A stretch of DNA of 64,000 nucleotides from Lentinus brumalis (lineage: Eukaryota > Basidiomycota > Agaricomycetes > Polyporales > Polyporaceae). The notes under the pieces were generated by a model, which was not told the DNA's origin, made no database searches, and worked only from the letters and a program-made list of their open reading frames with translations. The stretch is from positions 682,001 to 746,000 of the forward strand of contig MARA01000012.1 in the NCBI GenBank assembly GCA_001792895.1. Reading direction: 5' to 3'. Positions 22,023 to 34,421 of this stretch are shown here, piece after piece (the first letter of the stretch is position 1; each line of letters begins with the position of its first letter). Both the position numbers and the translations under genes were made by a program.

Positions 22023-23814
22023 TTACCTTCTCATTCCCTTGACGCGGTCTATCTGCGCCGAGTTATAGTTTGCCAGACCCCGGCCAACCTCCTCGAGCTC
22101 CCACTCGGCAGCATCGTGCGCCACATCCCTTTCAATGACAACTTGGTCTTCCTCTGGGAGAGGCTTCAGTGTCGTAGACGGAGTTATCTCCTCATCCAAA
22201 GGCGGAAGCCTGTTTACGGATGATATCGAAGAGATGGATGAGCTCAGCGAGGCCGTGGCGTTGATCTCGGGCGTGTTGGGTTCCGTCGTCGTGGTACCCA
22301 AGGGATAGACCGAGCGCGTTCCGCCAGAGATCGGGCTGTCGTTGTCCGCAGTGGCATCCGCCGCCGCCTCAGTCGAGCCTTCTTCTGACCGGCGCTTGCG
22401 TATAGCTATGCGGACGGCCTGGCCGGACGCAAATGCGCCACGCACGCCTATGACCCCAGCGGCGAGGAGACGACCGCCAGACTCCCGCTTCGAGAGGACG
22501 TTATGCGCGCCAGAGTCGATTATGACTGTACCGGACGGGGTGAGTGTGTGGCTTGTCCATGACTTCAGGTCGCGCATCGGCATCGCTGATGCGACAAATA
22601 CGGTGTGTGGCGGTCTTTCGCGCGAATCAGCCGTTGACACATAATCCAACGAGGGAGTGGGCGTGATCGACTCGCTGGAGGCGGTGGATGGGACACTGAG
22701 GGTAGGCTGGGCGGAATCCGGCTCAGGACTTGATCGACCAGATTGCACGCCGGTCAAGGGCGTGTTGACTCCGGACTTGAGTTGAGTGTTATACTCGATA
22801 ATCTTGAAGATATTCTTGGGGTCCTTGCTGGATGTGATGATCGTAGTGACTCCTGCCGCGGTCGCGATCTCAGCTGCGATTAGCTTGGTCTCCATGCCGC
22901 CCGTCCCCAGGCTTGACCCGAGCGTGGTGGTACTGACTGCCAAGGATGATCAGCATATACTAATGCGTGAATGAGAGATGACAAACCTTGCGAACGAATG
23001 GAAGAGATTGAGGATACCACTTCCAGCCGGACAGCGTTAGGGTCTTTTCTCGGATTGGACGTGTACAACCCGTCAACGTCGGTTAGGAGGAAGAGGTAGT
23101 CTGCGTGTATCATCGACGACGTGACGGCGGACAGCGTGTCGTTATCGCCAAATTTGATCTCCTACAGCCCGCGTCGCTCAGAATGTGACGCGACGACGAT
23201 GGAGGAGGTACTCACGCTGACGGACACCGTGTCGTTCTCGTTCACGATGGGCACGACTCCCATTGATAGCAGCTCCTTGAATGTGTTGACCGCGTTCAGA
23301 TATCTTGTGCGCTGTGTCAGAGTTAGCACATGATGAGGTCGCCATGTGTCCCACAACGTACGTCTGAGATGTCCCCGCGAGTCAACAGGATCTGGGCGAT
23401 AGGCTGCCCCAGCTGTCCGAAGAGGTTGTCCCACAGCGCGATGAGCCGGCCCTGCCCTATCGCTGCTAACGCCTTCCATCGAGGTCAAGATCGTCCTCGT
23501 AAACCGGACAGACGTACGCACCTGCTTCTTGGACAAGCTCTTCGGCCTCGTCGCGACCTCCATCCGCTTCAGTCCCACGCCTATCGCTCCCGAACTAACG
23601 AGGACGACCTTGTGCCCCTGCTCGCGCAGATGCACCACTGTCTCGACGAGTGCCGAAAGGGTCGACAATAATGGCTGGTGCGTCGTCTCATGGACGATCG
23701 AGGACGTTCCTGGTGTTGCCTGTGAGGATGTCTTCAACGCGGACGCACGCATCTGGACTACTGACCGAGCTTGATCACGATTGTCTGTGATGGTGTGTGT
23801 CGAGGGCGCGCCAT
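22023..23814 (-). CDS. PRO1: Glutamate 5-kinase with C-terminal PUA domain
   Basis: About six exons. Start 23814 ([17 protein letters not shown]), last exon about 22943-22023. Seen: [118 protein letters not shown] and a PUA block [17 protein letters not shown]. Family: phosphorylates L-glutamate at the gamma carboxyl, the first step of proline synthesis in the cytosol, and is feedback-inhibited by proline. Odd: a Ser/Thr/Pro-rich insert of about 55 residues (about 22790-22620) between kinase and PUA domains, likely a disordered linker. Active-site blocks look complete. Confidence 0.95.
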
Positions 23815-24109
23815 GACAACGCCAGATTCTCTAGTTGTTGGATTGAGTCGGATGTCGGTCGTCGAGGACAAGATGAAGCCAATATTGCTGATATTGGCTG
23901 AGGCTCGGAGTCATGGCGAGAATCTGAGAGGCAAAACACGAGGCGCCAACCGCACTTCCTCCTCATGCTCGGAAACACCAGACGACGTATGAACAACGCG
24001 TGAAGCTGAGCATTGACAACGCCAGCCTCCAATTCCACAGTACATCCAAGCAACAGTACATACAACTAACAAGCATAGTAATACAACACAAATATCGAAC
24101 GGATTCCCT

Positions 24110-25339
24110 TCATTCATTCGGCGCCTTCGCGGCCTCCTTCTCTCCTTTCAAGATCTGTTCCACGTTGGCCCCGATGCGCTTGCGCTCTTCCAGGGTCAGC
24201 TTCGGAGCCGTCGATGAGTAGCCCAGCTCTATCAGGCCATGAGTATTCCCGCTAGCAGGGCATGAGGAGATGACGCACTGAGGCTGGAGTACTGCAGGGG
24301 AACTTCGTCGCTGCGGATAGGCAGGGTGGACAGGTCAAGAGGAAAGGAAGCACCCAGCCAGGCGTGGCGAGTTTCGTGGTCCCTGAATGAGTTCAGTTTC
24401 TTTGGAAATTTATTACGTATCGAACGGGACGTACTTGCGCTGGGGGGAAACGAGTATGTCAGAATGTGGTACTGCGAGGGTTCGGGATGGAGATTCACCT
24501 CTTCACGAGTCAGCGGGTGGATTAAGACGCTGTACAAAACACTTAAGAGTCAATGGCACGAAGCTTGAACTGGTCTCACCGGGGCCACTATTCATGGAAC
24601 GAGTGGTTACATTGAGATCATACATACCTTAGTCGCAGCCCTTCCGCTCACCGCGTGTTACACGCTAATGACAGTTTGAACGCCGCATGTAACCAGCGTG
24701 CGATTAGCATGTAAAACAGCGATAAAAATCATGCACATGTGGATTGCGACTAAGGTGGCTGTTCAATGCAACGCCATGTCCCAAGAATTGATGTCTCCGG
24801 TGTCTCGTACCCATCCGTTGTTGACTGCGGTGGTCGGGGTGCGAGTCTACTACGGATGGGTACGAGACCAGCTTGAATACAACGGACCTTAGGTCACCTC
24901 TGTTGAGGCAGAGATAGGAATACACCGAGACGAAGGATTCCGAAGGACACCATATCTCGTACGAACCTAACGATACGATCAGTCTGATGCTGGGAATATT
25001 CTGACTGGTCATGCTCACCGACAGGATGGGGCCCAATGGGATCCGTGTTCACTCGGAAGAGCGGAACCGCGACGAACGCACCATCTCGCCTGAGGCGGAG
25101 CACGGCGTCCCGGAGCTCGAGGGCAGCATGGTGTTCATCGGCGTTCCGCTGGTGGAAGTAGATGTCTGAACACCCCCATGGGCATCTCTTGAGGAGTATC
25201 AGTGAGAACTGGGCTCACGAAAGTGCCATTCCCTGTACCCGGCCATCTCATAGTCAACAACGCCGTCTGGCAGAAGAATGGGTCGTACGCACTTGATCTC
25301 CGAGTCTACCACTTCCTGAACGTCCGTGGGAGGGCTCAT
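24110..25339 (-). CDS. DOPA 4,5-extradiol dioxygenase-like protein
   Basis: Exons seen: 25293-25339, 25219-25232 (14 nt), about 25019-25165, about 24960-24892, about 24531-24496, 24435-24439 (5 nt), and two more ending at 24110. Joined, they read IKEWHFHIYFHQRNADEHHA, RDAVLRLRRDGAFVAVPLFR, NTDPIGPHPVGSYEIW, LNRGDLSVLIHPLTREE, DHETRHAWLG, SFPLDLSTL and LTLEERKRIGANVEQIL. The HFHIYF and HPLT-DHxxRxxWLG blocks are the histidine-bearing motifs of fungal DOPA dioxygenases. Family: ring cleavage of L-DOPA, leading to betalamic acid and muscaflavin in Amanita; in most other fungi the substrate is unknown. The intron before SVLIHP is about 360 nt. Divergent from the PL14 gene. Confidence 0.88.
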
Positions 25340-25916
25340 GCTGTCCTCAAACTACGTGGATATACTACCTTCAAGTTCCTGCGGTTGACCTTGACGGTGG
25401 GAGGCAAGAGGTCAGCGGCACCATAAGCGAGCCGCACACGCGGCATCGCACTGCGTTCTTGCATCTTCTCATCCACCACCACGACAACTCAGGACAACTC
25501 TCGACGGTTTACAATCTTCGATCGCAACAGCTCGCAACCTGCAATCCCTTGCTATGTACAGGAGCGTCGGTCATTATGCTGGATCAGCCTGCAAGCCCGG
25601 AGCGTAAGGAAGGAAAGTCAGTGTTCGACGACACGGCATGACCCCCTGGTGGTTTGGTATACGGTGTCAAGCATCGGGATTCGGCGAGTCCCTTTCACAA
25701 CATACCGCGTACATGTCTACAAGTTTACGAGGCCGGTCGATGACGGGCGAGCGGGAGGACGTGCAGACCAAATTGCAATTGCCCGCCGCCGGTCCAAACC
25801 GCGCCCGCCCTGCTCCCTGAGGCTCCCTGTCTTTGCCCTGCCCACTCGCCGTGCATCTGCCATCCGTTCTCTGTCGCTTTCTTCGCTTTCTTTGCTGCTA
25901 TACCCTTGCTTTCGCG
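25340..25916. promoter_or_regulatory. Divergent region DOPA dioxygenase / PL14 lyase
   Basis: 577 bp between divergent starts. TTTGGTATACGG near 25655-25666 is a weak TATA-like match for the + strand gene. A C/T-rich stretch (25800-25915) precedes the lyase start. Confidence 0.45.
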
Positions 25917-27650
25917 ATGGCCTTGACGGCTACGGTCCTCCTTACTGCACTTGCTCTCTTCGGCGACGTTGTATCAATTCCGCTGGCGGCGAACAACACA
26001 AGGTCGGGCCTAGTTTCGACGCTGCCAACCACCACAAGCTCTCTTCCGCAAATAATCTTCATCTTACCTTCATCTGGGGAAACAAGTTCCGCGTCAAGTA
26101 CAGACGCGACGGGCAGCACTCCCGCGCAATCCACGACTACCGTTGTCTCCACAGTCTACGAGTCAGCCCCGACAGTCACAACCACTGCACCTCCGCAAAC
26201 AGTCACCGACACGATCACCATCGTCCCGCCTCCGACGCCCTCTTCCACTATCCAAGGGTCGACAGTATGGACAGCCCCTGCGCAGATGACGGATCTGTCC
26301 GCCTTCAACATCAAGAACTTCGCATACGGCAAGAATAACGTCCGCCTCATCGTCAGCGACCCGCCCAAGGAGGACAAGGCCGACTCCCCGACCGAGACAC
26401 TGACGGAGGCCGCTGCAGGGTTGCTCCACGGTATCCTCCACGGCCTCTTCCCCCCATCCCCAGAGAAGACAGCAAGCCCGTATCTGCAGCTGTACTATCC
26501 GGCGAACTCGATCAACCCCGGACAGGAGCCGCAAGGCGGCGCGGACTTCTACGCGACCCCGCTGGACTTAAGCCGAGCAACAAATGTGTCCATGGAGTAC
26601 AGCGTGTTCTTCCCGTCAGATTTTGACTGGGTCGAGGGCGGCAAGATGCCTGGGATATATGGCGGCCATGATGGGTGCTCCGGCGGGGACGACGCTCTGG
26701 ACTGCTTCAGTACGCGGCTGATGTGGAGGGGCAAGGGTTTGGGTGAGCTGTATCTGGTGAGCTGATCTCCAATCGCTCGAAGACACCGGCCTGATCGCAT
26801 GTACCATGCAGTACGCGCCCAAGGACAAGCAGACGGCGGCGCTCTGCAAAACGCCGCCGAAGTCTGTCTGCGAATCGGACTACGGCTTCTCGATCGCTCG
26901 GGGCGCTTTCAGTTTCGCCGCTGGGAAGTGGACGCACATCAGGCAGACGGTCGTGCTCAACACTCCTGGCAAGCAAGACGGCGGCTTTGCACTCGACGTC
27001 AATGGGAAGCGCGTCATCGAGCGCTCAGACATCCTCTACCGCGACGACACATCTGCGGAGTCGGACGACTCGGGACCAGACGATGAAGCTATCAAGACAA
27101 GCGGCGTTCTGGGGCAGGGGCAGGACTTCTTCAGCGACAGCGCTGGACGCCTCAAGCTGAAGGAGGACAGCGTCTTCATGGACTCGAACGTGCATGCCTT
27201 GCGGGACTTCACGCCAGAGTTCGCCCCCGCGTCGTACTGGCCGGAGGACGTCCAGTCCACGCCAGAATACCCGTCTGCCTGGGGTCTCTTCGGTGGTTCC
27301 GGCGTCTCGCACCTGGCACCGATTCCTGTCGTTACCACTACGACGACTATTACTATGCTTCTGCCTACGTCGACCGTGACTGTTGGACCGACGACCACCG
27401 AGACTGCGTACGTCATGGTCACGGAAAGCGCTGTCCCCTTTGCTCCCATCAAGTACGCGGCTCCGAAACCCGTCGGGTTCTCAGGTATATTCTTCAGGTG
27501 AGCCTACGTTAACCGGGTGCGCGTTGTCAGTTTGACCTGACATCCCCCTTTGCCTGCAGTACGTTCTTCGGAGGGCACGAGCCCAAATTCGCGACACCCA
27601 AGGACCAGTTCAGCTGGTTCAAGGACTTCTCGATGACGATCAACCCTTGA
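25917..27650 (+). CDS. Secreted polysaccharide lyase family 14-like protein
   Basis: Three exons (25917-26756, 26812-27497, 27560-27650) give 538 residues. Seen: signal peptide MALTATVLLTALALFGD, a Ser/Thr/Pro-rich arm (residues about 25-120), then the catalytic-type domain: SMEYSVFFPSDFDWVEGGKM, PGIYGGHDGCSGG, CFSTRLMWRGKGLGELYLYA, GAFSFAAGKWTHIRQTVVLN, DVNGKRVIERSDILYR and FGGHEPKFATPKDQ with WFKDFSM at the end. The GGKxPGxYGG / STRLMWR / GELYLYAP set is typical of PL14-type lyases. Family: beta-elimination of uronic-acid polysaccharides such as alginate or glucuronan; the substrate here is not known. Odd: a second Thr-rich arm (residues about 460-500) interrupts the domain before its last strand. 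Confidence 0.87.
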
Positions 27651-28070
27651 TGCGTTGCTGGATTTATGTTTTTGAGCACGACGATCTGTTATCCTCCGTG
27701 TGTTTTGCTCCAAATTTTCCTCATGTCGCCGTGAGGCCTATGCCACATGATTGCCTGGCTTTTGCAGTATTCCTTGCGCGGAACCCGGATACTTTAATTG
27801 AGCACGGTAGCGGCCTCGGGACTCGGGAGTCGGCAGAGTCCGCATGACAGATGTGTCCTCATTTGGTAACCTAGACGCGCATGACGCGAGAGCGGTGGCC
27901 ACGAGCACAAGCTCACTTGGAGTTCACTTCCATACTCCAGCTTCGCTCTGCCACCAGCGAATCTGTGAACTTCCTGAATCACGGCACCACTTGTGGTGCT
28001 CTGAAATCTAGTCGGTCTCAAAGTTGAATCACCGATTGCTACTTAGCACCTAAGTACATCTGAAGGAGGC
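27651..28070. other. Intergenic, nothing recognised
   Basis: 420 bp between two + strand genes. No conserved reading seen. It should hold the F-box promoter. Confidence 0.5.
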
Positions 28071-29799
28071 ATGACAGGTCAGTGCCAACTTCATCTCGAT
28101 TAGAGCTCTTCGTCGAAAGTTTGCATTAGGAGTATTCGATGCATATCAAGCCGATGGACCGTTTCCCGCCTTCGATGCGCACCTCACCGCGGAGGATCGG
28201 AGCCATCTCGCGGGTCTGGATTCACGCCAAGTCCAGAGATGGACGAGGATGAGGATCAAGGAGCTCATGAACCGTGTTCGCTCGCTCAGCTCCGTCTGCA
28301 ATGCCGCGGCGCCCATGAACTGCACACTTCCCCCGGACGTTCTCTTGGAAGTGTTCAGTCACCTCGAGCCGAGCTTCGAGCGCTGCGGACAGCTGAACGC
28401 CCTACACGTCTGTCGACTGTGGCGGCACTTGCTTCTTCGCAGCACATCGTTTTGGGTGAAGGCCGTTGGGGAATTCAGAGATCCGGACAGGATTTGTCCG
28501 AACGGCGTCGCTCTGTTCCAATCCTCCCTGCAGCGTACACGACACTCGCCCCTCATTCTCACCCTTGACTATGTCAACTCCAAAGTCGCGCGGACCCTTG
28601 TACCGTGCGCTTCCCACATTGTGTCATTGACCATCGCCCTGTCGCCCGGGAGTCTAGAATTCGTCCATGCGTGGTTGGAACGGGAAGGCTTGCCTCTGTT
28701 GGAGCACCTTGCCATATCTCACAGCCCAAGGACGGATGACGGAACCTCATCCCATCCGAAGCTCGTACTGCGTCGAGCCCGCTTCCCTCGCCTCCGCTCC
28801 CTTCAGTATCCCATCAGCCCTGTGGACGTGTCCTCGATTACAGACCAGCTCCGAGAGCTCGCCTTGGTCGAGTGCACTGGCAACTATCCGTGCAACGTCT
28901 CTCTAGGGGCAGAAGATGCGCTCTCTTTGCTCATGCTGACGCTGGAACGATGTACATCGTTGGAGAGCTTCCGCCTTGACATCTCCTCCTACTTGGTGCT
29001 GCAGACAACAGATAGCCGGACCATATCCTTACCAGCTCTGCGTCAACTCCGCATCCAGCACAGTGATACGTCGGACTTTCTCATGCATCTCGCCATACCC
29101 GACGCTTGCGCCGTCGAGCTCGACAACACTACGACAAGCAGGTACAGCAATACTGCGGGCCTCCATGGCCTCCTGCCCCGTGATTTCGCAGCATTCCCTC
29201 AGCTCACAGCGGCAGATCGGGTCCGCGCTCGCCTGGTCGAGCGGAGGACACGGGGCCGGTTCGAAGCGTACGCTCACGGCTCGAAAATCCTCAGCCTGGA
29301 GTGCCCCTTATTCAAAAGCTACATGTCGGGTGAATTCCGCCACCTGCTCCGTTGCATGCCCCGCCTCCGCTCCGTTGAGATCGACGACGATGCGCGGAAC
29401 ATCTCCATGATGCTGAGCGACGTCTTCGAGTCCGGCTCACGTGTCTGCCCCGAGCTGGAGGAGCTGGATGCCCTATGGCTTTGCTATAATCATGGGCTCT
29501 TTGAGGAGGTCGAAACCCGGCAGGTGGCGTCGATGAGTCTCGGGTACAACTTAGACTACAGATGCGGCCCGATCGTCCTGGAGGCCTTCTGCGCCTGCGT
29601 CCGCCGCATGCTCCTCGATAGAGCGGCAGCGGGATCCGCGCGGCTGAAGAAACTCCATGTGCGCATTCCTTTAGCTATCGTGTCTCTCTATATCGACAAG
29701 GAGAGCTGGCAGCCACCGGTGCTGAAGGAACGCATGATGACGCAGCTCGGGTCGGACTTCGGGGGCGAACTTGCCGTCTCATTTGCGGATTTTCAGTAG
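28071..29799 (+). CDS. F-box-like domain protein, complete copy
   Basis: A 7-nt first exon (28071-28077, coding MT plus one base), a 52-nt intron with GTCAGT donor and TTAG acceptor (28078-28129), and one long exon (28130-29799) give 558 residues. Seen: leader FPAFDAHLTAEDRSHLAGLD, VQRWTRMRIKEL, F-box-like NCTLPPDVLLEVFSHLEP, CRLWRHLLLRSTSFWVKAV, irregular leucine-rich strands, and a C-terminus LGSDFGGELAVSF. Family role as for other F-box proteins: a putative SCF substrate receptor. It is much closer to the copy at 34422-36094 than to 7800-9551, so those two are recent duplicates now in opposite orientation. If the micro-exon is wrong, translation could begin at the ATG 28249 and lose the conserved leader. 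Confidence 0.85.
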
Positions 29800-31118
29800 G
29801 GAAGGGCGGCTTGCCACTACTAGGTTGGAATCAACATCTGTCGCTGAGGGAACTCCGCGCATCCCACACTTCGTTATGATAGACATGTACTGGCGACGGA
29901 AAGGTTAGCGGTGCTGTTCACGACAACTTGCCCGCAACGATAAGTACGGCCCCGCGTAGCATATTTTGTCGTGCTTCTTGCCCCTGTCGTCCGTCGTTCC
30001 TGACTCAGCGACCATCCATAGGAGAACTATATTCATCGCCGCCCGTGCGCATTCATCCATGTCGAGGACGCTTACTCCGACAGCTCGCATTCCGGACTTC
30101 GAGACTGTCCTCCTCCGTGCTCCCATAAGAACGATGATGGCGGGAGAGAGTCGAGCTAAAACCAGGGCGTACTCCCCCCTACAAACGAGACAGTCAGGAG
30201 AGTGTGCGCAGCCATCTTCAGTGCCTAGGGGACCAGGTGCCGGAAAGCCGGTCTCCTAGGCTGCGCTTGAGATCTGGACGTTTGTTTGGTCGGTTAGTAA
30301 GTCCGTGATCGACTTCTGATCGCTGGTAAAATTTTAAAATCTGGGAACGCGACGCTCTCACTCGATCGACCGCGAAATGAACCTTTGCACTTCATGGTGG
30401 TTAAGTTGACATGTTGTGTGGCAGTACCCCGACCCGCTGGCTCGGGACTCACAATAAGTCACGCCACACAAGATTCCTTGAGGTCCAGTAGAGGTATACT
30501 AGCAGTTCAACCCGGATCCTACAGCGTGCGGGCCGCGCCGTCCTACGACAACCATGAGACGCACTTCCGAGTGCCATCCCCCGTCCTCCGAGTCCGTGAG
30601 ACGCTTGGAGACGTTCTGGAGGGGTCCAGCGCAGTTTCAAGTCGTCATACTTAATACGTATCTCTGTTCCATTGTTAGGAGACATGTGCTTGGACTGCCT
30701 TCGAGCTTGGGCGGTTAGTGTGACCACGAGTGCAGGGCGCCCACCGCGCAGCCCTTGCTATGACATCAGCGGTAACTCCTTCCATGAGGTGTATTCTTCG
30801 CCGTTCTTCCGAGTCGCAATGCCAGCTTCTGGAGAGCTGAAGGGATTGGGAGGTGCTTGCATGGAAGTGAGACTGAGGAGAGACTTGCCATAAACGGCTC
30901 GGGGTGATCCGGAGCAGCGGATAAGGGGCAGAAAACGAGATTTCTCTCTTTTCAGTGACTCCCTCCGTCTTCTACTACGGACTTCATGGCTTAGCTAACC
31001 GTCCTCTTATACTCGGATTCAGGATCTGGCCTCGGTCCTCCTCTTTCCTTCCTACCATCATCTTCAGCTTGCTTTCCCTCATTCCTCCTTCTCTTGTTTT
31101 CGTGTACTCTTCGTGAAG
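29800..31118. other. Long intergenic region, nothing recognised
   Basis: About 1.3 kb with only short, unconserved readings. A C/T-rich stretch (30960-31110), with CCTCTTATACTCGG near 31006, directly precedes the kinase start and may be its promoter and 5' UTR. Confidence 0.5.
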
Positions 31119-33628
31119 ATGCTCGACAGCTGGAATCATCATCTCAGCCCGTCGCCCTCCACCTGCTCCTCTACCCGTTCTTCTCATCTCAGCATACTCA
31201 CCGCATCGTCCGCCTCGCCGCCTCCATCGCCGTCTGGCGGCAAGACAAACGCGTTCTTTGCGTCACCCTTCTCCGATGACGCATCACAACTACCGCCATC
31301 GCCTTCCGGGAGCAAGACACACGCGTTCTTCTCGTCCCCTACGCCGATGACACACCGCTCCCCCCTCCCAATCCTCACAGACGTCAAGGCTCGGATAGGT
31401 CAGAGCGGTCGGAGGGCTCGCAGGTGAGTACCGAGGACACCCCGAGGGTGCCTCACAAAGCCCCCGCGCGTTCTCTCAACATCGAGTTCTTTGGTCCCTC
31501 TTTCCTCCCTACACCCCCACCGAGCATCCGGTCGACGACGAGCACGGCGCCCTCACGCGACACCTCCACGTCACCCCATCTTACCGGATCCAGTTGCCGC
31601 CACTGTCCCGCTTTTTCCCCTCGCGCGCGCGCTACGGCAGCGAGCATGACTCTCCAGACACGAACGTGCGACAGCTGGATACAAGCGCCTCATCACCGGG
31701 CCTCCGGGAGCAGTATCAGGCTGGGGAACAAACGGAATCGCCGGTCGACCTCCACCCGGGATCCCCGCCTGACCGCCACCGTCCCCATCTTCCTCCGCCG
31801 CAGCCATCGTCATCTTCATCTTCACAGACGACGCCGCGACCCACTCTCCACCAGAATGACAAGTCGTACATGTCATCGCAGCGGCCGCCAAAGTCGTATC
31901 CGTCAACAGAGCGACCACCAACACCACCTGGATCAGATCCGGAACAGGTCATTCCATACTTCAAGCCGGAACCCGGCGTCACTTTATCAAGCTCGTCGTT
32001 ATCGCTGGAGCTCGTTAAACTCCTGGGAACAGGGTCCTTCAGTAGCGTGTGGCTCGCCCGCGATACGCAGGGCCAATTGAACGCGCTCGAGCTTGTCCGG
32101 AAATCTTCCCTCGCGCGAAGCAAGAGTCTGCGTGGTCGCCGCTCACGCACCATCGATGGCACACGTCCATTACGCAGGAAGCCGAAGGATCGCGAGGGGA
32201 CGGGTATCTTATCACCCAGGGACGAGGAGCCTGCCAAGATAATGGGGCGCAAGTGCGGGCGACTGGTAGCGGTGAAGATGACGGAGAGGGCTGTGTGTGA
32301 TGCGAACTCACGTTCCCGCGTGAGCTTTGTGCGTGAAGTAGAAGTCCTTCGGGTAAGTCCGCCGTCTTTCTACCGTGCTGTGCCAATTCCTCTCCATATA
32401 TGCGCCTTTCCTTCATGCGGCCGTCGTCGCGAACCAACGTGAAGCTGAGCGGCGATATGGCCATAGCGTATCGCTGTTAGTCCCGATATCCGACGATACT
32501 CTATCTTCGCGAAGAGCGGCCGGTGGCGTCTTCTCCATCTGTTCACTGATCTTCTTCTTCCTCTTGCAGCATATCTCGCATCCATCAATAGTGTCCTATC
32601 TGCATTCCTTCAGCACACCTTCACACCACTGCCTGGTTTTGGAGCATGTCGGCGGTGGCGAACTACTGGATCTGGTGGACAACCCTACAAGCCATGCTCG
32701 CATAACTGAGCCGCTCGTTAGACGAATATGGGGCGAGCTCTGCAGGGCCGTCGCATGGATGCACAGCGTCGGACTCGTTCACCGCGATATCAAGCTCGAG
32801 AGTGAGTATATGCGTCTTTTTGTGGTCGGCAAGAGTTACTGACGTGTTCGCGCAGATATTCTTCTTACGTCCGACCCCTTCGCGGAGCCCTCACCTTCAA
32901 GCTCGCTGATCAAGCTCACCGACTTCGGATTGTCGCGGTTCATTGATCCCGAGCAGCCTCTGCTGACCACTCTATGCGGCTCCGACTCGTACGCAGCACC
33001 AGAACTTGTCATGGGCAAGCCTTACGACGGCCGCCAGACGGATGCGTGGGCGTGCGGAGTTGTGCTTTACGCGCTCGCGACGCGTCGTCTACCCTTCGAT
33101 GCGTCTCCACCCAACGGCATAATCCCTCACGACCATCCGCCTCAGCTGGAAGCCGATTGGGAAGTTCAGCGGAGGAACCGCGCCGACCGCAAGGCGCTCC
33201 TCAACCGAATCGCGCAGGGCGACTACTCCTGGCCAGACGTCCCCGCTAATTCCATCGAGGAGCGCAGAGGCGTCGCACTCGCGGGAAGCGAGGGCATCCG
33301 CCGGATGGTCGCGCGTCTGTTGGTGCGCGACCCAAAGAAACGCGCGCGAGTTGCTGATCTTTGGGCGGACGAGTGCAGGTGGATGCTTGGGGAGGGTGCG
33401 CCTCCGCCGCCAGTCGTGGATAACCCGCCAGTCCCTCCGTCGCCTGCTGTACGACCGGTGGATACGGGCGACGATACTGCGCCGATCGTCGTCAACGGGG
33501 TGGATGGCGCCGAGTTTGAGGCTGATGTGGATGCGTACCTTGATGCTGACGCGGAGGCCGAGGACGAGGGTGTGCTCGTGGATGGCGAGGACATCGGCCC
33601 GGGCAGCGTCGTTCGTCAGGAGCACTAG
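31119..33628 (+). CDS. Serine/threonine protein kinase (CAMKL-like)
   Basis: Clear exons: about 31594-32352, 32580-32801, 32856-33628. The first exon probably begins at ATG 31119, where two near-repeats ([28 protein letters not shown]) read openly, but the splice joining it to 31594 was not resolved. Seen: glycine loop [17 protein letters not shown] (lysine), [54 protein letters not shown] and [13 protein letters not shown]. All catalytic residues are present. Family: the layout fits CAMK-like fungal kinases; the substrate is unknown. Odd: about 60 basic residues are inserted in the N-lobe between the glycine loop and the VAVK lysine. The intron 32353-32579 is 227 nt. The C-terminal tail is Pro-rich then acidic. 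Confidence 0.85.
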
Positions 33629-34421
33629 TGCTTGCCCCGTTCCTCGCCGGCTCGCATGCACTCGTATCCTATTTCGCGCCCGGCTCTTGTTCGCTGTCGT
33701 CTTCATCAAATACTGCGACGGATGCACTTGCAACCGTTTGTTGTTCTTTTTTCATCTGTAGATGTGTTGCCTCCCTTGCCTGCATATTGTTATTGCCCAT
33801 ACATGTTGTTACACTAACTCCGTTTCCACCCCATCCGCCTGGCTACCTCTCATCCTCCCTATCATATTCTGTCCTGTCTCGTCTCGTCGCATCATCCGCA
33901 ATATATGCCGCTCTCGAGCTCGTCGTGCACTCACCGTCTTCTTTGTCCTTGTTCAGATTCTGTCCTGGTCTGTATCGACGTCGTTTTTCCAACTCTCGCT
34001 ACAACATACAATGCATCTCGCTCTCTCTCTTCCCATATATACGCATACATATCTCAACCCACATCGAATCGGCCTCCGCGCAGTCGTCCCGCCCAATACG
34101 CCCCAACGTTCACTGAACTTGAAATCTACATACCCAGTCGCATGACTGTGACACCCGTATTTTGAGCATCGATGGTCCGCAGGGAGCCCGATCTCTGCTG
34201 TGTACATATACTCGCGGCCCGTTTACTGTACATACATACATCGTATCGTCGTGCATTCCTGAACGTATCGCTGCTTCCCCTGTGTATATTGTACGAAACC
34301 TAATTCCAGTCACTCCGATGGCGAACCGATCTCCGATGTCCGTCCAAGGTGCAAACAGATGCTACTGAGCAGCGAGGAGGCACAGGTACGTCGCACCCAT
34401 GAGGAAATACTCTTTGCGAAG
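33629..34421. other. Convergent intergenic region
   Basis: 793 bp between the kinase stop and the decayed F-box end. 33750-34080 is T/C-rich with TATA-like words (CATATATACG at 34034), more like a 3' flank than a promoter given the gene directions. No gene seen. Confidence 0.5.
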
